NCBI GenBank assembly: GCA_963829355.1 | Contig: CAWHHZ010000014.1 | Span: 124,001 to 188,000, forward strand | DNA: 64,000 nt | Source: CAWHHZ01 sp963829355 | GTDB taxonomy: Bacteria > Acidobacteriota > Thermoanaerobaculia > Gp7-AA8 > JAHWKK01 | Direction: 5' to 3' | In this document: one piece after another, positions 37,636 to 47,121 of the stretch | Layout: the number at the start of each line of letters is the position of its first letter | How positions within the stretch are numbered: the stretch's first letter is position 1 | Position numbers and translations under genes: made by a program | The notes under the pieces: generated by a model | What the model saw: the letters and a program-made list of their open reading frames with translations, nothing else | What the model was told of the DNA's origin: nothing | Databases searched by the model: none

Positions 37636-38427
37636 CTACTCCTCGTAGACAACCTTCATCTGCACGAGACCCACCCGCACCCGGTCGCCGTTGTGGATCG
37701 GAGCGGGCACCCCCGTCTGGATCTTCTCGTCCTTCACGTACGTACCGTTGAGGGTTCCGACCTCCTCGAGCATGGCGTAGCCGCCGTCTTCGAGTTGTAC
37801 GATCTTCGCGTGCCGTCTCGAAACCGACCGCTCGGTGTCTACGGTGGTTAGATCGATGTCCGGTTGGATGCCCGTCACCGGATCGGCCCGGCCGATCGTC
37901 GTCTCGGAGCCCTGGGCGAAATGAAACGCCGTACCAGTCGCGACGTCGACGAGCCGCCGCTGGGTCGTTCTCACCTGTGTCGCAGAATCGATCGTCGGCT
38001 GCTCCGGCTCGACAGGAACCCCCGCGAGCGTCTCGAGGAGTTTGTTCGCCTCACGCAAGCGGCGCGAATATTTCCGGATGATACGGATGGCGATCTCCGG
38101 GTTCTTGCGGATCATCTCATCGAAGCGGGAGCCGTTGATCGCGAGCAGCGTGACGCTGGTCTGCGCGATGGCATCCGCGGTGCGGGGTGCGGCCTCGAGA
38201 ACGGCCATCTCCCCGAAGAAGTCCCCCTTTTCGAGAGACGTCAGGATCTTGTGATCCTGCCCGAGATGTTTGACGATGTGGACCTGCCCCTCCTGGATGA
38301 TGAACATCTCGGTCCCGAGATCGCCCTCGGCGAAGATCTTGTCACCCGCGGAGAAGGTCGCGATGTACTCCTTGCGACCTCCATTCTCGGGGCCGCCGCC
38401 AGTCGTCTTGAATACAGCCTTCGTCAC
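37636..38427 (-). CDS. Cyclic-nucleotide-binding/FHA domain protein
   Basis: The 263 residues start with a cNMP-type beta-barrel (FAEGDLGTEMFIIQEGQVHI, ALEAAPRTADAIAQ-like cap) at about 20-140. A C-terminal FHA domain follows (TIGRADPVTGIQPDIDLTTV, SRRHAKI, GTLNGTYV). FHA modules bind phosphothreonine, so a signalling role linked to a kinase is likely; none is nearby. The start abuts the LD-carboxypeptidase gene with a one-base overlap. Confidence 0.85.
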   Translation of the reverse strand: MTKAVFKTTGGGPENGGRKEYIATFSAGDKIFAEGDLGTEMFIIQEGQVHIVKHLGQDHKILTSLEKGDFFGEMAVLEAAPRTADAIAQTSVTLLAINGSRFDEMIRKNPEIAIRIIRKYSRRLREANKLLETLAGVPVEPEQPTIDSATQVRTTQRRLVDVATGTAFHFAQGSETTIGRADPVTGIQPDIDLTTVDTERSVSRRHAKIVQLEDGGYAMLEEVGTLNGTYVKDEKIQTGVPAPIHNGDRVRVGLVQMKVVYEE

Positions 38428-39356
38428 TACACGCCCTCCACGGTCGCCGCCTCGGGGAACGAGATCGAACCGCGGTTCGTATCGATGGTCACCGGGACGC
38501 CAATCGGCATCAGTAGATTGTCTCCATGATGGCCGAATGGAAGGTTCCGCAGGACGGGAATCCCAAGATCGGTGAAGAACTCCCTGATCAGAAGCTCGAG
38601 CTCTTCAGGGTTCCTGTTACCACAGTCCTTCAGCTCACCAATCATCACGGCTCGGAGCCGGGCAAATCTACCAGAGAGCCTCAGGTGGGTCAACATGCGG
38701 TCGATCCGGTACACAGCCTCTCCGACGTCTTCCCAGAACCACACCCCATCATCGATCCAGTAGTCCCATTCCGTGCCGGCGAGAGAAGCGGTCAATGACA
38801 GGCAGCCACCGAAGATCACCCCTTCCGTCTTCCCGGGAACCAGGACCTGCCGCGGCTCGACCGGCCATTCGTGCGGCGCCTCTCCGCGCAGCATCGACCA
38901 GAGCCAGTCCTCCCGCTCGGGAGAGAGCCCGTCGCACAGGTCGAAGTCGAGCATCGGTCCGTGAAAGCTCACGATTCCGGCTTTCCGGGCGGCGGCCTGA
39001 TGGAGGGCGGTCACGTCGCTGTATCCGACCATGGGCCGGGGATCGAGCCGGAGCGCTTCCCAGTCGATCGAATCGAGGATCCTCATCGCGCCGTAGCCTC
39101 CCCGCGAAAAGAAGAAGGCATCGATCGAAGGATCATTCAGAAGTCGGTTGATTTCGGAAGCGCGCCGCGCGTCGGCACCGGCGAGATACGACCGCTCCGA
39201 CTCGAACAGATTTCCGGCAAGCGTGACCTGGAACCCGCGATCGCGCAGCCAGTCGACGGCCCGCCTGACCCGCTCTTCCGTGGCGGTCGAGCTGGCCGCG
39301 AGCACGGCGATATGACCACCAGGTCCGAGCGCGCGTGGACGTACCAGAGCTGTCAT
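38427..39356 (-). CDS. LD-carboxypeptidase (family S66)
   Basis: The 309 residues from ATG 39356 (MTALVRPRALGPGGHIAVLA) have FFSRGGYGAMRILDSIDW and the nucleophile motif MVGYSDVTALHQA near residue 106. The catalytic histidine lies in NLPFGHHGDN. It cuts the D-Ala from tetrapeptides during cell-wall recycling. No signal peptide is evident, so it probably works in the cytoplasm. The region upstream is repeat DNA. Confidence 0.92.
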   Translation of the reverse strand: MTALVRPRALGPGGHIAVLAASSTATEERVRRAVDWLRDRGFQVTLAGNLFESERSYLAGADARRASEINRLLNDPSIDAFFFSRGGYGAMRILDSIDWEALRLDPRPMVGYSDVTALHQAAARKAGIVSFHGPMLDFDLCDGLSPEREDWLWSMLRGEAPHEWPVEPRQVLVPGKTEGVIFGGCLSLTASLAGTEWDYWIDDGVWFWEDVGEAVYRIDRMLTHLRLSGRFARLRAVMIGELKDCGNRNPEELELLIREFFTDLGIPVLRNLPFGHHGDNLLMPIGVPVTIDTNRGSISFPEAATVEGV

Positions 39357-39402
39357 GCAGAGGATGATAACCGACTGGCTCGACACCAGTTGGGAAAAAA
39401 CT

Positions 39403-39524
39403 GTCATCCTGAGCCGCCGGAGCGCAGCGGAGGACGGTCGAAGGATCGCGAACGGGCCGACTGTCAGGACAGGAAGAACGCGACAGTCAGGACGTACCCG
39501 ATCCTTCGCTGCGCTCAGGATGAC
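39403..39524. repeat. GTCATCCTGAG-family palindromic repeat, intact copy without insert
   Basis: Arms GTCATCCTGAGCCGCCGGAG and the inverse ending GCGCTCAGGATGAC enclose about 80 bases. A second partial left arm (GCCGCCGGAGCGCAGCGGAG) follows at about 39573. These repeats fill the 300 bases between the LD-carboxypeptidase gene and rnpB. Confidence 0.75.
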
Positions 39525-39656
39525 GACCTATCGTTTTCAGCATTTTACGAAGGGTTCATTAGCAGCCGCCGGAGCGCAGCGGAGGACGGTCGAAGCGTTG
39601 TGTCACACCGCCTGCGCTGCGCTGCAAGGAGGCCATTCTCAATTTTCAATTTAAGT

Positions 39657-40010
39657 GGAGCGGGCCTGTAAGCCGAATTCTGTCTCCGGTGAACCGGTGA
39701 AGATCATTCATCTTGCCCATGCGTTACCGCATGGGTCCAGCGACCTACCCGGAAGCTCGAGCGGAGGCGGGCGTCTCCTTGCTTCCCTATTTGGTCTTGC
39801 TCCACAGGGGGTTTACCTTGCCGCCGACGGTCACCCGCGACGCGGTGCGCTCTTACCGCACCATTTCACCCTTACCTCACTTGCGCGAGGCGGTTTCTTT
39901 TCTGTTGCACTTTCCGTCGTGTCGCCACGCCTGGACGTTATCCAGCCTGCTGCCCGCAGGAGTTCGGACTTTCCTCCACTGAAACCAGCGGCGATCTTCC
40001 GGCCCGCTCC
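39657..40010 (-). ncRNA. rnpB: RNase P RNA, bacterial type A
   Basis: On the minus strand the RNA starts GGAGCGGGCCGGAAGATCGC and ends with its complement GGCCCGCTCC, the P1 helix. The universal core blocks are present: GAGGAAAGTCCGAACTCC near the 5' end, and ACAGAATTCGGCTTACAG near the 3' end. GGTAAACCCC and CAAATAGG-type J-region sequence also match the family. Length is 354 nt. It is the catalytic RNA that matures tRNA 5' ends. The protein subunit gene is not in the window. Confidence 0.97.
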
Positions 40011-40110
40011 AGTCAGGCATAACCGGCTCCCCGCTCGGCGGATTTCATTCGCGCCGAATTAATTTTACGAAAATGAATAAGATAAACCGTTGAAGATTAA
40101 GGAGTTCGGT

Positions 40111-40134
40111 AAATTGTCGGCGCGCCGACAATTT
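40111..40134. terminator. 24-bp perfect palindrome after the DUF4126 gene, likely terminator
   Basis: AAATTGTCGGCG and its inverse CGCCGACAATTT form a loopless 24-bp palindrome. It starts 17 bases past the DUF4126 stop and precedes rnpB on the same strand. A-rich and T-rich flanks make it a terminator candidate on either strand; a dimeric-protein operator is the alternative. Confidence 0.5.
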
Positions 40135-40151
40135 TAATACGGTCGGGACGG

Positions 40152-40724
40152 TCAAATCGAAGAGCGGGCGCGAGCCCGTCGCCGCAGACCCCACCACGCC
40201 ACCACGACCGCCAGCCCCAGCAACAGCGCCAGAACGACCCACGGCAGAAAGATCGCGAGCACGGCCTGCCCAAACGCAAACACATCCTCGATCAGGGAAA
40301 GGAAGGGATTGGCGAGCCCTCCGGTCGACGCGGTACTTGCGCCTCGCAGCGTCGCCTTCCCGAGGTGCGTGGTGAGCGCGGCACCTCCACCGATGACCAC
40401 GGCGAGAATCATCACCGCGCCTGGCACTTCTTCCTTCGCCGAACCGAACGCGAGGATCGCCCCCGCAAATGGGCGAACGAACGTCTGGATGACGTCCCAC
40501 AGGTGATCGACCGCCGGGATCTTGTCGGCGACGAACTCCACGAGATAAGCAGCCCCGAGCGCGATGAGCACAGGGGTCGAAGCGAAGAACTCCGCGAGCT
40601 CACCGCTGAAGAGACTCGGGTAGAACCGGGAGAGAAATCCATAGACGAGGAGCGTCGCCCACGCGTTGACTCCGGCGGCGGCTCCAAGTCCGAGCGCCGT
40701 ACCGAGAAACGAGATCGAGCTCAT
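40152..40724 (-). CDS. DUF4126 membrane protein
   Basis: The 190 residues form four to five membrane helices with GTALGLGAAAGVNAWATLLV at the start, the typical opening of DUF4126. AAYLVEFVADKIPAVDHLWD is the family core. Function is unknown. The start overlaps the upstream DUF4388 gene by 4 bases. Confidence 0.85.
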   Translation of the reverse strand: MSSISFLGTALGLGAAAGVNAWATLLVYGFLSRFYPSLFSGELAEFFASTPVLIALGAAYLVEFVADKIPAVDHLWDVIQTFVRPFAGAILAFGSAKEEVPGAVMILAVVIGGGAALTTHLGKATLRGASTASTGGLANPFLSLIEDVFAFGQAVLAIFLPWVVLALLLGLAVVVAWWGLRRRARARSSI

Positions 40725-42595
40725 TGAATCACCCTTCCTGGCTGCACGACGACGGGACGACTCCCCTGCAACGCCGAGGGGATCTCTCCGGCTGCCGCTT
40801 CTGCGGCCTGTTGATCCTGATACCGCCCCCAGAACACCCGGAAGCAGGGGCGGTCAGCATAGTCGATCGGGACGAACCAGACCGAAGAGCCTCCATTCTC
40901 GAGGGCAAGAGAGACCGAGGAGGTCTCGCAGACGATCTCGAACTGAAGCGTGTACGGCGTATCCGCCGCATCCGCGGAGTACTCCCTCGCCATCAGGTCA
41001 TATCGCTCTCGAAGATCCGCTCCGGCGCCCGGCCGCACAGCAGCTCTCTGCGGCTCTGGGACGGACACCGCGACTTCGGGTGCCGGTTCATCAAGGATCG
41101 CCCCACTCTCCCGCGCAGCCTCCACCCGTTCGGTCGCGATCGGCGGCACGCCTTCCTCGACCGGAACAATCGTGGTGGTCCCGGGTGCCGCATCCATGCC
41201 CGCTGCGGCGTCACTCGCGAGTCCATCACGCTCAGCCTCTGAACCGACGAAAAATGGGCGCGCGAGCAGCCCCAGAATCACGACCACAACCAGAAGCACG
41301 GCCGCCGCGAGGTACCACCGCCAGTGCGAGCTCCTCGGGGGCGTCAGAACGTCATGAATCCCACTCTCCAGCGGAACACCGTCGATCTCGTCCAGCCCCC
41401 GCTCGTCCTCGAGATCGTACCCTGACCAGCCCGAAACGTCGGACGGCTCAGCGTCGAGCTCCTCGCCTGGGTCAGGAGAGGACGCAGGTCGCTCCTCCGC
41501 TGGCTCCGACGGAGCATCCCAGGAGTATCGAGACGGTGCGTCCTCCTCCAGAGGCATCGCTCTCCCGCTCTCATCGAACTGCAGCGCATCTTCGTCGACG
41601 CCACCGGTCGATGGCGCCCACGATGCCGAGGCCTCCAGATCATTGTCCGGAACCGCGTCGGCCTCCCGCACGTCATCGATAGGCAGATCGAACTCTTCGC
41701 CCTGCTCCGGACTTTCGGAGTCAGGCTCGGGATCATCGATTGACTCGACTTCCCACTGCGGAACCTCGATCGAGCGAATCGGCTCGATTCCGGGGAGAAG
41801 CGGTTCCTCGGGACTCGCGCCGTGTCCGAAAGAAATCTCAAGTTGTTCTTGAGCTTTTGGATTGTTCTCGAGCACGCCCAGGACGTGTAGAGCGGCAAGA
41901 AGCTTGAGGTTCATGAACCCGTTTCCGCCCGCCTCGGCAGCGATTGCGGACGCGGTTCTCTTGCCGTCGACCAGTTTAGTCACCCGGTCAGCATCTTCGT
42001 TGAGGCCGAGACCGGCGTAGCGGTCATCGAAACTGGGGGACTTCCGGAGCCGCACCTCCCCTCCCGCGAGCCGCTTTTCGACGCGTGCACGGTCCGGGTC
42101 GGTCACGACGAGCTCGATGAGGAGTGGCTCGACGGCGAAGGCCGTTCCCTCCGAAGAGCGTGAGGAGACGTAATCCGGGACGACGGTGTAATGCCATTCG
42201 CTATCTGCGAGGGCGGACCGGAGAACCGAAATGATCTGGTGACGCCGGGCCCAGCGAAGCTCCTTGCGGCTGATGAAGCCGGAGCTGAGCAGGGCATCGC
42301 CGAGCGTCTCATCCATCTTCCGTTTCACGAGCGCCTGCTGAATGTGTTCGCGGCTGATCTTCTTCCCGCGGAGCAGGATCTCGTCGACACTCTCCGCAGG
42401 ATCGTTCGTACTGGCCGAGATGACCTCGCCTTCCTGCAGATACAGGATCTTGATCAGATCGTCCCGTTCGAGACGGACGGCGCCGGTAAACGTCTCACGC
42501 CCCATCTCAACGAGACTGCGCAGGAATTGCGGCTCCGTAATGAGTCCTTCGAGTTCCACGTCCTCTCCCCCCTTCGCTGCTTTGCTCGTGATCAA
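40721..42595 (-). CDS. DUF4388 protein with SPOR-like C-terminus
   Basis: The 624 residues have a DUF4388 domain at about 15-130 (TFTGAVRLERDDLIKILYLQ). Another region resembling a winged-helix module follows to about 250 (RVTKLVDGKRTASAIAAEAG). A long acidic low-complexity stretch leads to one membrane helix (YLAAAVLLVVVVILGLLA). The end is a SPOR-like domain (YTLQFEIVCETSSVSLALEN, FRVFWGRYQDQQAAEAAA). DUF4388 proteins are common in gliding and polarity pathways; peptidoglycan binding by SPOR is inferred. It overlaps uvrC by 4 bases. Confidence 0.75.
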   Translation of the reverse strand: MITSKAAKGGEDVELEGLITEPQFLRSLVEMGRETFTGAVRLERDDLIKILYLQEGEVISASTNDPAESVDEILLRGKKISREHIQQALVKRKMDETLGDALLSSGFISRKELRWARRHQIISVLRSALADSEWHYTVVPDYVSSRSSEGTAFAVEPLLIELVVTDPDRARVEKRLAGGEVRLRKSPSFDDRYAGLGLNEDADRVTKLVDGKRTASAIAAEAGGNGFMNLKLLAALHVLGVLENNPKAQEQLEISFGHGASPEEPLLPGIEPIRSIEVPQWEVESIDDPEPDSESPEQGEEFDLPIDDVREADAVPDNDLEASASWAPSTGGVDEDALQFDESGRAMPLEEDAPSRYSWDAPSEPAEERPASSPDPGEELDAEPSDVSGWSGYDLEDERGLDEIDGVPLESGIHDVLTPPRSSHWRWYLAAAVLLVVVVILGLLARPFFVGSEAERDGLASDAAAGMDAAPGTTTIVPVEEGVPPIATERVEAARESGAILDEPAPEVAVSVPEPQRAAVRPGAGADLRERYDLMAREYSADAADTPYTLQFEIVCETSSVSLALENGGSSVWFVPIDYADRPCFRVFWGRYQDQQAAEAAAGEIPSALQGSRPVVVQPGRVIQ

Positions 42596-44433
42596 CCCCC
42601 TGCGTGGAGTTGCTCGTACACGTCACTTCCAACTTTCCTGCCCAGAACCTTTGCAAGATCGTGTCTGCTCGCCTGTCGAACGGCTGAGAGACTACCAAAA
42701 TGCTCGAGCAGTCTCCTCTGGCGTCTCGGACCGATGCCTTCGAGCTCGCCGAGCTCACTCTTAAGAGTACGACGCGAGCGCCTCTTCCGGTGAGAGGTAA
42801 CCGAAAATCGGTGCGTCTCGTCCCGGATCATCTGCAGCAACCGCAGTGCTTCATCATGACGCTCGAGCCGGAGCGGCTCTTCTTCCCCAGGGCGGTAGAT
42901 CTCCTCTTCTCGTTTCGCGAGACCGATCACCGGAAGCCCTTCGATCTCCAGACTATCGAGCGCGGCGAGCGCGGCGTTCAACTGCCCACGCCCTCCGTCG
43001 ATCAGAAGAAGATCGGGAAGCGGCTTCCCCTCCTCGAGCACGCGACGATAACGCCTCCCCACCGCCTCGGCGATCGATCGGAAGTCGTCTGCACCCTCGA
43101 CCGTACGGATATTGAAGGTACGGTAATCCTTCCGGCTCAGTTTTCCATCGTCGAAAACCACCATCCCTGCAACGGAGTCGGTTCCCTGGAAGTTGGAGAT
43201 GTCGAACGATTCGATCCGGCGCAGAGGCCCCGTGCCGAGGACGCTCGCAAGACGATCGGCCGCCGTCTGGAGGCGATGCTCAGTCGACTTCCGGAACCTC
43301 GAAGTGTGAGCCAGCCGAGCGTTTCGGGAGGCGAGCTGGAGACGCTCGACGCCCTTTCCTCTCTGCGGGATACGCAGGCTGACTTTCGCCTCTCTCCGGG
43401 CCGTGAGCCATTCCTCGACCCAATCCTGCTCTTCCACTGGAAACGGAATGAGGATCTCGGGCGGGATGAACAGATTGTCTTCGTAAAACCGCTGAAGGAC
43501 CTCTGCGAGGAAGGAGGCGGGATCGTAGTTCTCGACCTTCTCCCAGAAGAGCTCCCGCCGGTCCACCAGGTTTCCATCACGCATGACGAAGATCTGGATC
43601 GCGACGTCGCCCCCCTCCTCGTAGACCGCCCATGCGTCCACCGACTCGCTGGATGCCGAGGCGACGCCCTGCTCGGCCTGGATCTTTTCGGTGGTGCGGA
43701 TCAGGTCGCGATAGTAGGTGGCGAGCTCGAACTCCTCGCGCTCGGCCGCACCGTACATCTTCGTCTTGAGGCTCTCGAGAAGCTCCCGGTTTCTGCCGGA
43801 GAGGAAGAGCACCACGTCATCGACGTTCGCGCGGTAGCTCTCGACTGACGACAGGCCTGCGACACAGGGCCCGGGACAGCGTCCCATGTCGTAGTAGAGA
43901 CACGGGCGCGGCAGGGCGTTCTTTCCCTCCTCGATCACGAGGTCACAGCTCCTGATCCTGTATTGGTCCTGGATCAGCTTCAGGATTCGTCGGGCGGTTC
44001 CGGCAAAGAAGGGACCGAAAAAAAGGTCGCCTTTCCGGCGGTCGACTTTTCTCGTGAACACGGCGCGTGGATAGGTCTCGGAGAGGGTGAGCTTGATGTA
44101 CGGGTACGTCTTGTCATCTCTGAGAAGAACGTTGTAGCGGGGCTGATGCTGTTTGATTAGATTGTTCTCGAGGAGGATCGCCTCGAGCTCGTTGTTCGTG
44201 GTGACGTAATCGATCTTCTCGATGTCTCTGATGAGGGACATCGTCTTGGAATCGCGCGCGCCTTTGCCTACGACGTAGGAGCCGACGCGTGCCCGCAGAT
44301 TTCTTGCCTTGCCGACGTAGATCACCTCGCCTGCGGCGTTGCGATGAAGGTAGACCCCGGGCCTCTCCGGGAGCTCCTTCACGCGTCTCCGAAGCCGGTC
44401 GAACCGCTCGGTGTATTCGCTCGCCTTTGTCAC
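42592..44433 (-). CDS. uvrC: Excinuclease ABC subunit C
   Basis: The 613 residues have a GIY-YIG nuclease domain (PERPGVYLHRNAAGEVIYVG), a UVR domain near 200-240 (AAEREEFELATYYRDLIR), an RNase H-like middle (DISNFQGTDSVAGMVVFDDG) and a C-terminal HhH pair (LGELEGIGPRRQRRLLEHFG). GTG 44433 is the likely start; a TTG at 44466 is possible and neither has a clear ribosome site. It makes both incisions of nucleotide excision repair, with uvrB at 45-47 kb. Confidence 0.93.
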   Translation of the reverse strand: MTKASEYTERFDRLRRRVKELPERPGVYLHRNAAGEVIYVGKARNLRARVGSYVVGKGARDSKTMSLIRDIEKIDYVTTNNELEAILLENNLIKQHQPRYNVLLRDDKTYPYIKLTLSETYPRAVFTRKVDRRKGDLFFGPFFAGTARRILKLIQDQYRIRSCDLVIEEGKNALPRPCLYYDMGRCPGPCVAGLSSVESYRANVDDVVLFLSGRNRELLESLKTKMYGAAEREEFELATYYRDLIRTTEKIQAEQGVASASSESVDAWAVYEEGGDVAIQIFVMRDGNLVDRRELFWEKVENYDPASFLAEVLQRFYEDNLFIPPEILIPFPVEEQDWVEEWLTARREAKVSLRIPQRGKGVERLQLASRNARLAHTSRFRKSTEHRLQTAADRLASVLGTGPLRRIESFDISNFQGTDSVAGMVVFDDGKLSRKDYRTFNIRTVEGADDFRSIAEAVGRRYRRVLEEGKPLPDLLLIDGGRGQLNAALAALDSLEIEGLPVIGLAKREEEIYRPGEEEPLRLERHDEALRLLQMIRDETHRFSVTSHRKRRSRRTLKSELGELEGIGPRRQRRLLEHFGSLSAVRQASRHDLAKVLGRKVGSDVYEQLHAGG

Positions 44434-44528
44434 CGCCACAGACAACAACCGTGCGCCGCCCGTCAATCCAGAGGGAGGTTTTGCAAAATAACAGAAAGTT
44501 ATCAGAAGAGGGCGCCCCGGTTCTACTT

Positions 44529-44556
44529 ATAATAACGGATTGTTATTCGGCGTCAC
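44529..44556 (-). promoter_or_regulatory. Putative sigma-70-type promoter of uvrC
   Basis: On the minus strand GTGACG, a 16-base spacer and TATTAT form a -35/-10 pair in an AT-rich stretch about 95-125 bases before the uvrC start. The -10 matches TATAAT at five of six positions; the -35 is weaker. Confidence 0.35.
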
Positions 44557-44624
44557 CATTTTAAAGGCTGAATACGTATGCGCATGTTTATGCATTGAAT
44601 ATTCATGTCAGCACCGCCCTCTCA

Positions 44625-45013
44625 GTCATCCTGAGAGGCTGTGAAAAAATCCAGCGTGCCCTGCGCTGGCGGTGCTTACGGTTCGAGCTCAAGGAACGAG
44701 GAGGAGTCGCGGTGGTTCCTCGGTGACGACGAGTGATTCGCGGAGATCGGGCCGTAACCACCACCAGCCCAAAGGGTTACGGGCGGGGCGTCGCCGATCG
44801 CGGTTGTCGCAGCTCCTTTCCGATGAACCACATCGCTGCGTCGCTGCTCCGCGCGCTCGAGACTCGCCGCGCCCGTAACGCAGGGTACGCTGGATTCTTT
44901 CACAGCCTCTGAGCGCAGCGAAGGATCGCGTCCCGTTATCCTCGCCCGCCATTCCCCGCCTGATTCACCGTCGAGTCACCCCGTACGCGATCCTTCGCTG
45001 CGCTCAGGATGAC
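44625..45013. repeat. GTCATCCTGAG-family palindromic repeat, copy C, split by an inserted element
   Basis: The left arm GTCATCCTGA continues after the insert as TGAGCGCAGCGAAGGATCGC; the right arm is CGATCCTTCGCTGCGCTCAG then GATGAC. It lies between uvrC and uvrB, where no gene is seen. Confidence 0.8.
44635..44909 (-). mobile_element. MITE-like element, copy C (275 bp)
   Basis: Same ends and orientation as copy B, flanked by TGA at 44632-44634 and 44910-44912. It lacks about 30 bases that copies A and B share (the CTGCCCTGAGCGAGCGTCAG block), suggesting it represents the element before that extra insertion, or a deletion. Confidence 0.78.
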
Positions 45014-45057
45014 GGTGTTTGACGACCTCCCAAACGGCCCCCTGGAGGGCGCACGGT

Positions 45058-47046
45058 TCAGACGAAGATGCGCATTTCCTTGAGCTCCCGGAGCTTGTCG
45101 CGCAGTTCGGCGGCTCGCTCGAACTCGAGGTTCTTGGCGGCGTCTTTCATCTCTTTCGAGATGCGGTCGATGGCGACGTCGAGGTCTTCTTCAGCGACCG
45201 CGTTCAGATCGCTGTTCCGGGAAATGGGGAGCTCGTAGTAGTCGAGGTTCGCCATGGCCACCAGATCGGAGTCGATCGCCTTGATGATCGACTCCGGCTC
45301 GATGCCGTGCTCCTCGTTCCATTTCGCCTGAATCTCCCGTCGGCGATCGGTCTCGTCGACCGCGAACTTGAGCGAGTCGGTCATGCGGTCGGCGTACAGA
45401 ATCGCGCGACCCTTGACGTTTCGGGCGGCGCGTCCGATGGTCTGCACGAGTGAGGTCGCCGATCGCAGGAACCCTTCTTTGTCGGCGTCGAGGATCGCGA
45501 CGAGCGAGCACTCCGGAATATCGAGCCCTTCCCGAAGAAGGTTGATGCCGATGATGACGTCGTAGACGCCGACCCGGAAGTCTCTGAGGATGACGATCCG
45601 CTCGAGCGTGTCGATATCGGAGTGGAGATAGTTGACCTTGACGCCGAGCTCCATCAGGTAGCGGGTCAGGTCTTCGGCCATGCGCTTGGTCAGCGTCGTG
45701 ATGAGAACTCTCTCCCCTTGCGCGACCGTTTCCCTGATCTCGCCGATGAGGTCGTCGACCTGCCCCCGCACGGGCCGGATCTCCACAACGGGATCGAGAA
45801 GGCCGGTCGGACGGATCACCTGCTCGACGAACTCGCCACCGGTCTTTTCGAGCTCGTAGGTCCCCGGAGTTGCGGAGACGTAGATCGTCTGGTGGAGCTT
45901 TCCTTCGAATTCCGCGAAACTGAGCGGGCGGTTGTCGATCGCGCTCGGAAGACGGAAGCCGTAGGAGACGAGCGTCTCCTTCCTGGAGCGGTCGCCTCCC
46001 CACATTCCTCTGACCTGTGGAACGGTCTGGTGAGACTCGTCGATCACCATGAGGAAGTCCTTCGGGAAGTAATCGATGAGTGTCGGGGGCGGCTCTCCCG
46101 GTGCGCGCCCGCTCAGGTGGCGGCTGTAGTTCTCGATTCCGCTGCAATACCCAAGCTCCGCCATCATCTCCAGATCGAACATCGTCCGTTGCGAGAGTCG
46201 TTGCGCTTCGAGCTCACGGTTGTCGGCGCGCAGTTCGGTCACCCGCTCGTCGAGCTCTTCGCGTATGTTGGTCATGGCGATTGCGAGCCGGTCACGCGGC
46301 GTGACGTAGTGGCTCTTCGGGTAGACGGCAAGGCGGTCCATCTCCTCGCCGGCCCTCCCGGTCACCGGATCGATCCTGCGGATCGAGTCGAGCTCATCGC
46401 CGAAGAACTCGATTCGTACCGCGTCGTCCTCATACGCCGGCCAGATCTCGAGTACGTCGCCCCTCACCCGGAACGTGCCGCGCGAGAGATCGTACGGCGT
46501 CCGCTCGTACTGCATGTCCGTGAGCTTTCGCAGGTAGGTGTCGAGCGGCTTCTCTTCTCCCCGTTCGAAAAACAGGAGCATGCCGTAGTAGAGCTCGGGA
46601 TCGCCGATGCCGTAGATGCAGGAGACCGAGGCCACGATGATCACGTCGCGGCGTTCGAAGATCGCCTTGGTCGCGCGGAGCCGCAGCTTGTCGATCTCAT
46701 CGTTCTTGGTCATTTCCTTCTCGATGTAGAGATCGTTCTGCGGAACGTAAGCCTCCGGCTGGTAGTAATCGTAATAGGAGACGAAATACTCGACCCGGTT
46801 GTGGGGAAAGAAGTTCCGGTACTCCTGGTACAACTGCGCCGCGAGCGTCTTGTTGTGGCTCAGGATCAGAGTCGGGCGGTTCACATTCTCGATGACGCTC
46901 GCGATGCTGAAGGTCTTGCCCGACCCGGTCACTCCCAGAAGGACCTGACTCTCCCTTCCCTCCTTCACGCCGTGCGTGAGCTCCTCGATCGCCTGGATCT
47001 GATCGCCCTGCGGCTGGAACGGAGATACGAGCTTGAAGTCAGTCAT
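45058..47046 (-). CDS. uvrB: Excinuclease ABC subunit B
   Basis: The 662 residues from ATG 47046 (MTDFKLVSPFQPQGDQIQAI) have Walker A LGVTGSGKTFSIASVI, the beta-hairpin YYDYYQPEAYVPQNDLYIEK, DESHQTVPQVRGMWGGD and the C-terminal UVR domain (LEFERAAELRDKLRELKEM). It verifies DNA damage and hands it to UvrC. The stop is 45 bases from the repeat that separates it from uvrC. Confidence 0.97.
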   Translation of the reverse strand: MTDFKLVSPFQPQGDQIQAIEELTHGVKEGRESQVLLGVTGSGKTFSIASVIENVNRPTLILSHNKTLAAQLYQEYRNFFPHNRVEYFVSYYDYYQPEAYVPQNDLYIEKEMTKNDEIDKLRLRATKAIFERRDVIIVASVSCIYGIGDPELYYGMLLFFERGEEKPLDTYLRKLTDMQYERTPYDLSRGTFRVRGDVLEIWPAYEDDAVRIEFFGDELDSIRRIDPVTGRAGEEMDRLAVYPKSHYVTPRDRLAIAMTNIREELDERVTELRADNRELEAQRLSQRTMFDLEMMAELGYCSGIENYSRHLSGRAPGEPPPTLIDYFPKDFLMVIDESHQTVPQVRGMWGGDRSRKETLVSYGFRLPSAIDNRPLSFAEFEGKLHQTIYVSATPGTYELEKTGGEFVEQVIRPTGLLDPVVEIRPVRGQVDDLIGEIRETVAQGERVLITTLTKRMAEDLTRYLMELGVKVNYLHSDIDTLERIVILRDFRVGVYDVIIGINLLREGLDIPECSLVAILDADKEGFLRSATSLVQTIGRAARNVKGRAILYADRMTDSLKFAVDETDRRREIQAKWNEEHGIEPESIIKAIDSDLVAMANLDYYELPISRNSDLNAVAEEDLDVAIDRISKEMKDAAKNLEFERAAELRDKLRELKEMRIFV

Positions 47047-47121
47047 CGGAGCAGCGGAACAAAATGGCGGTTTCGTTTCTGCCCGGAGTCCGAGAGGGGA
47101 ACGCCCCGAAACCAAAGAACG

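Noticed and set aside
40011..40110. A promoter for rnpB
   Set aside because: No convincing -35/-10 pair with correct spacing to the RNA start could be placed by eye.
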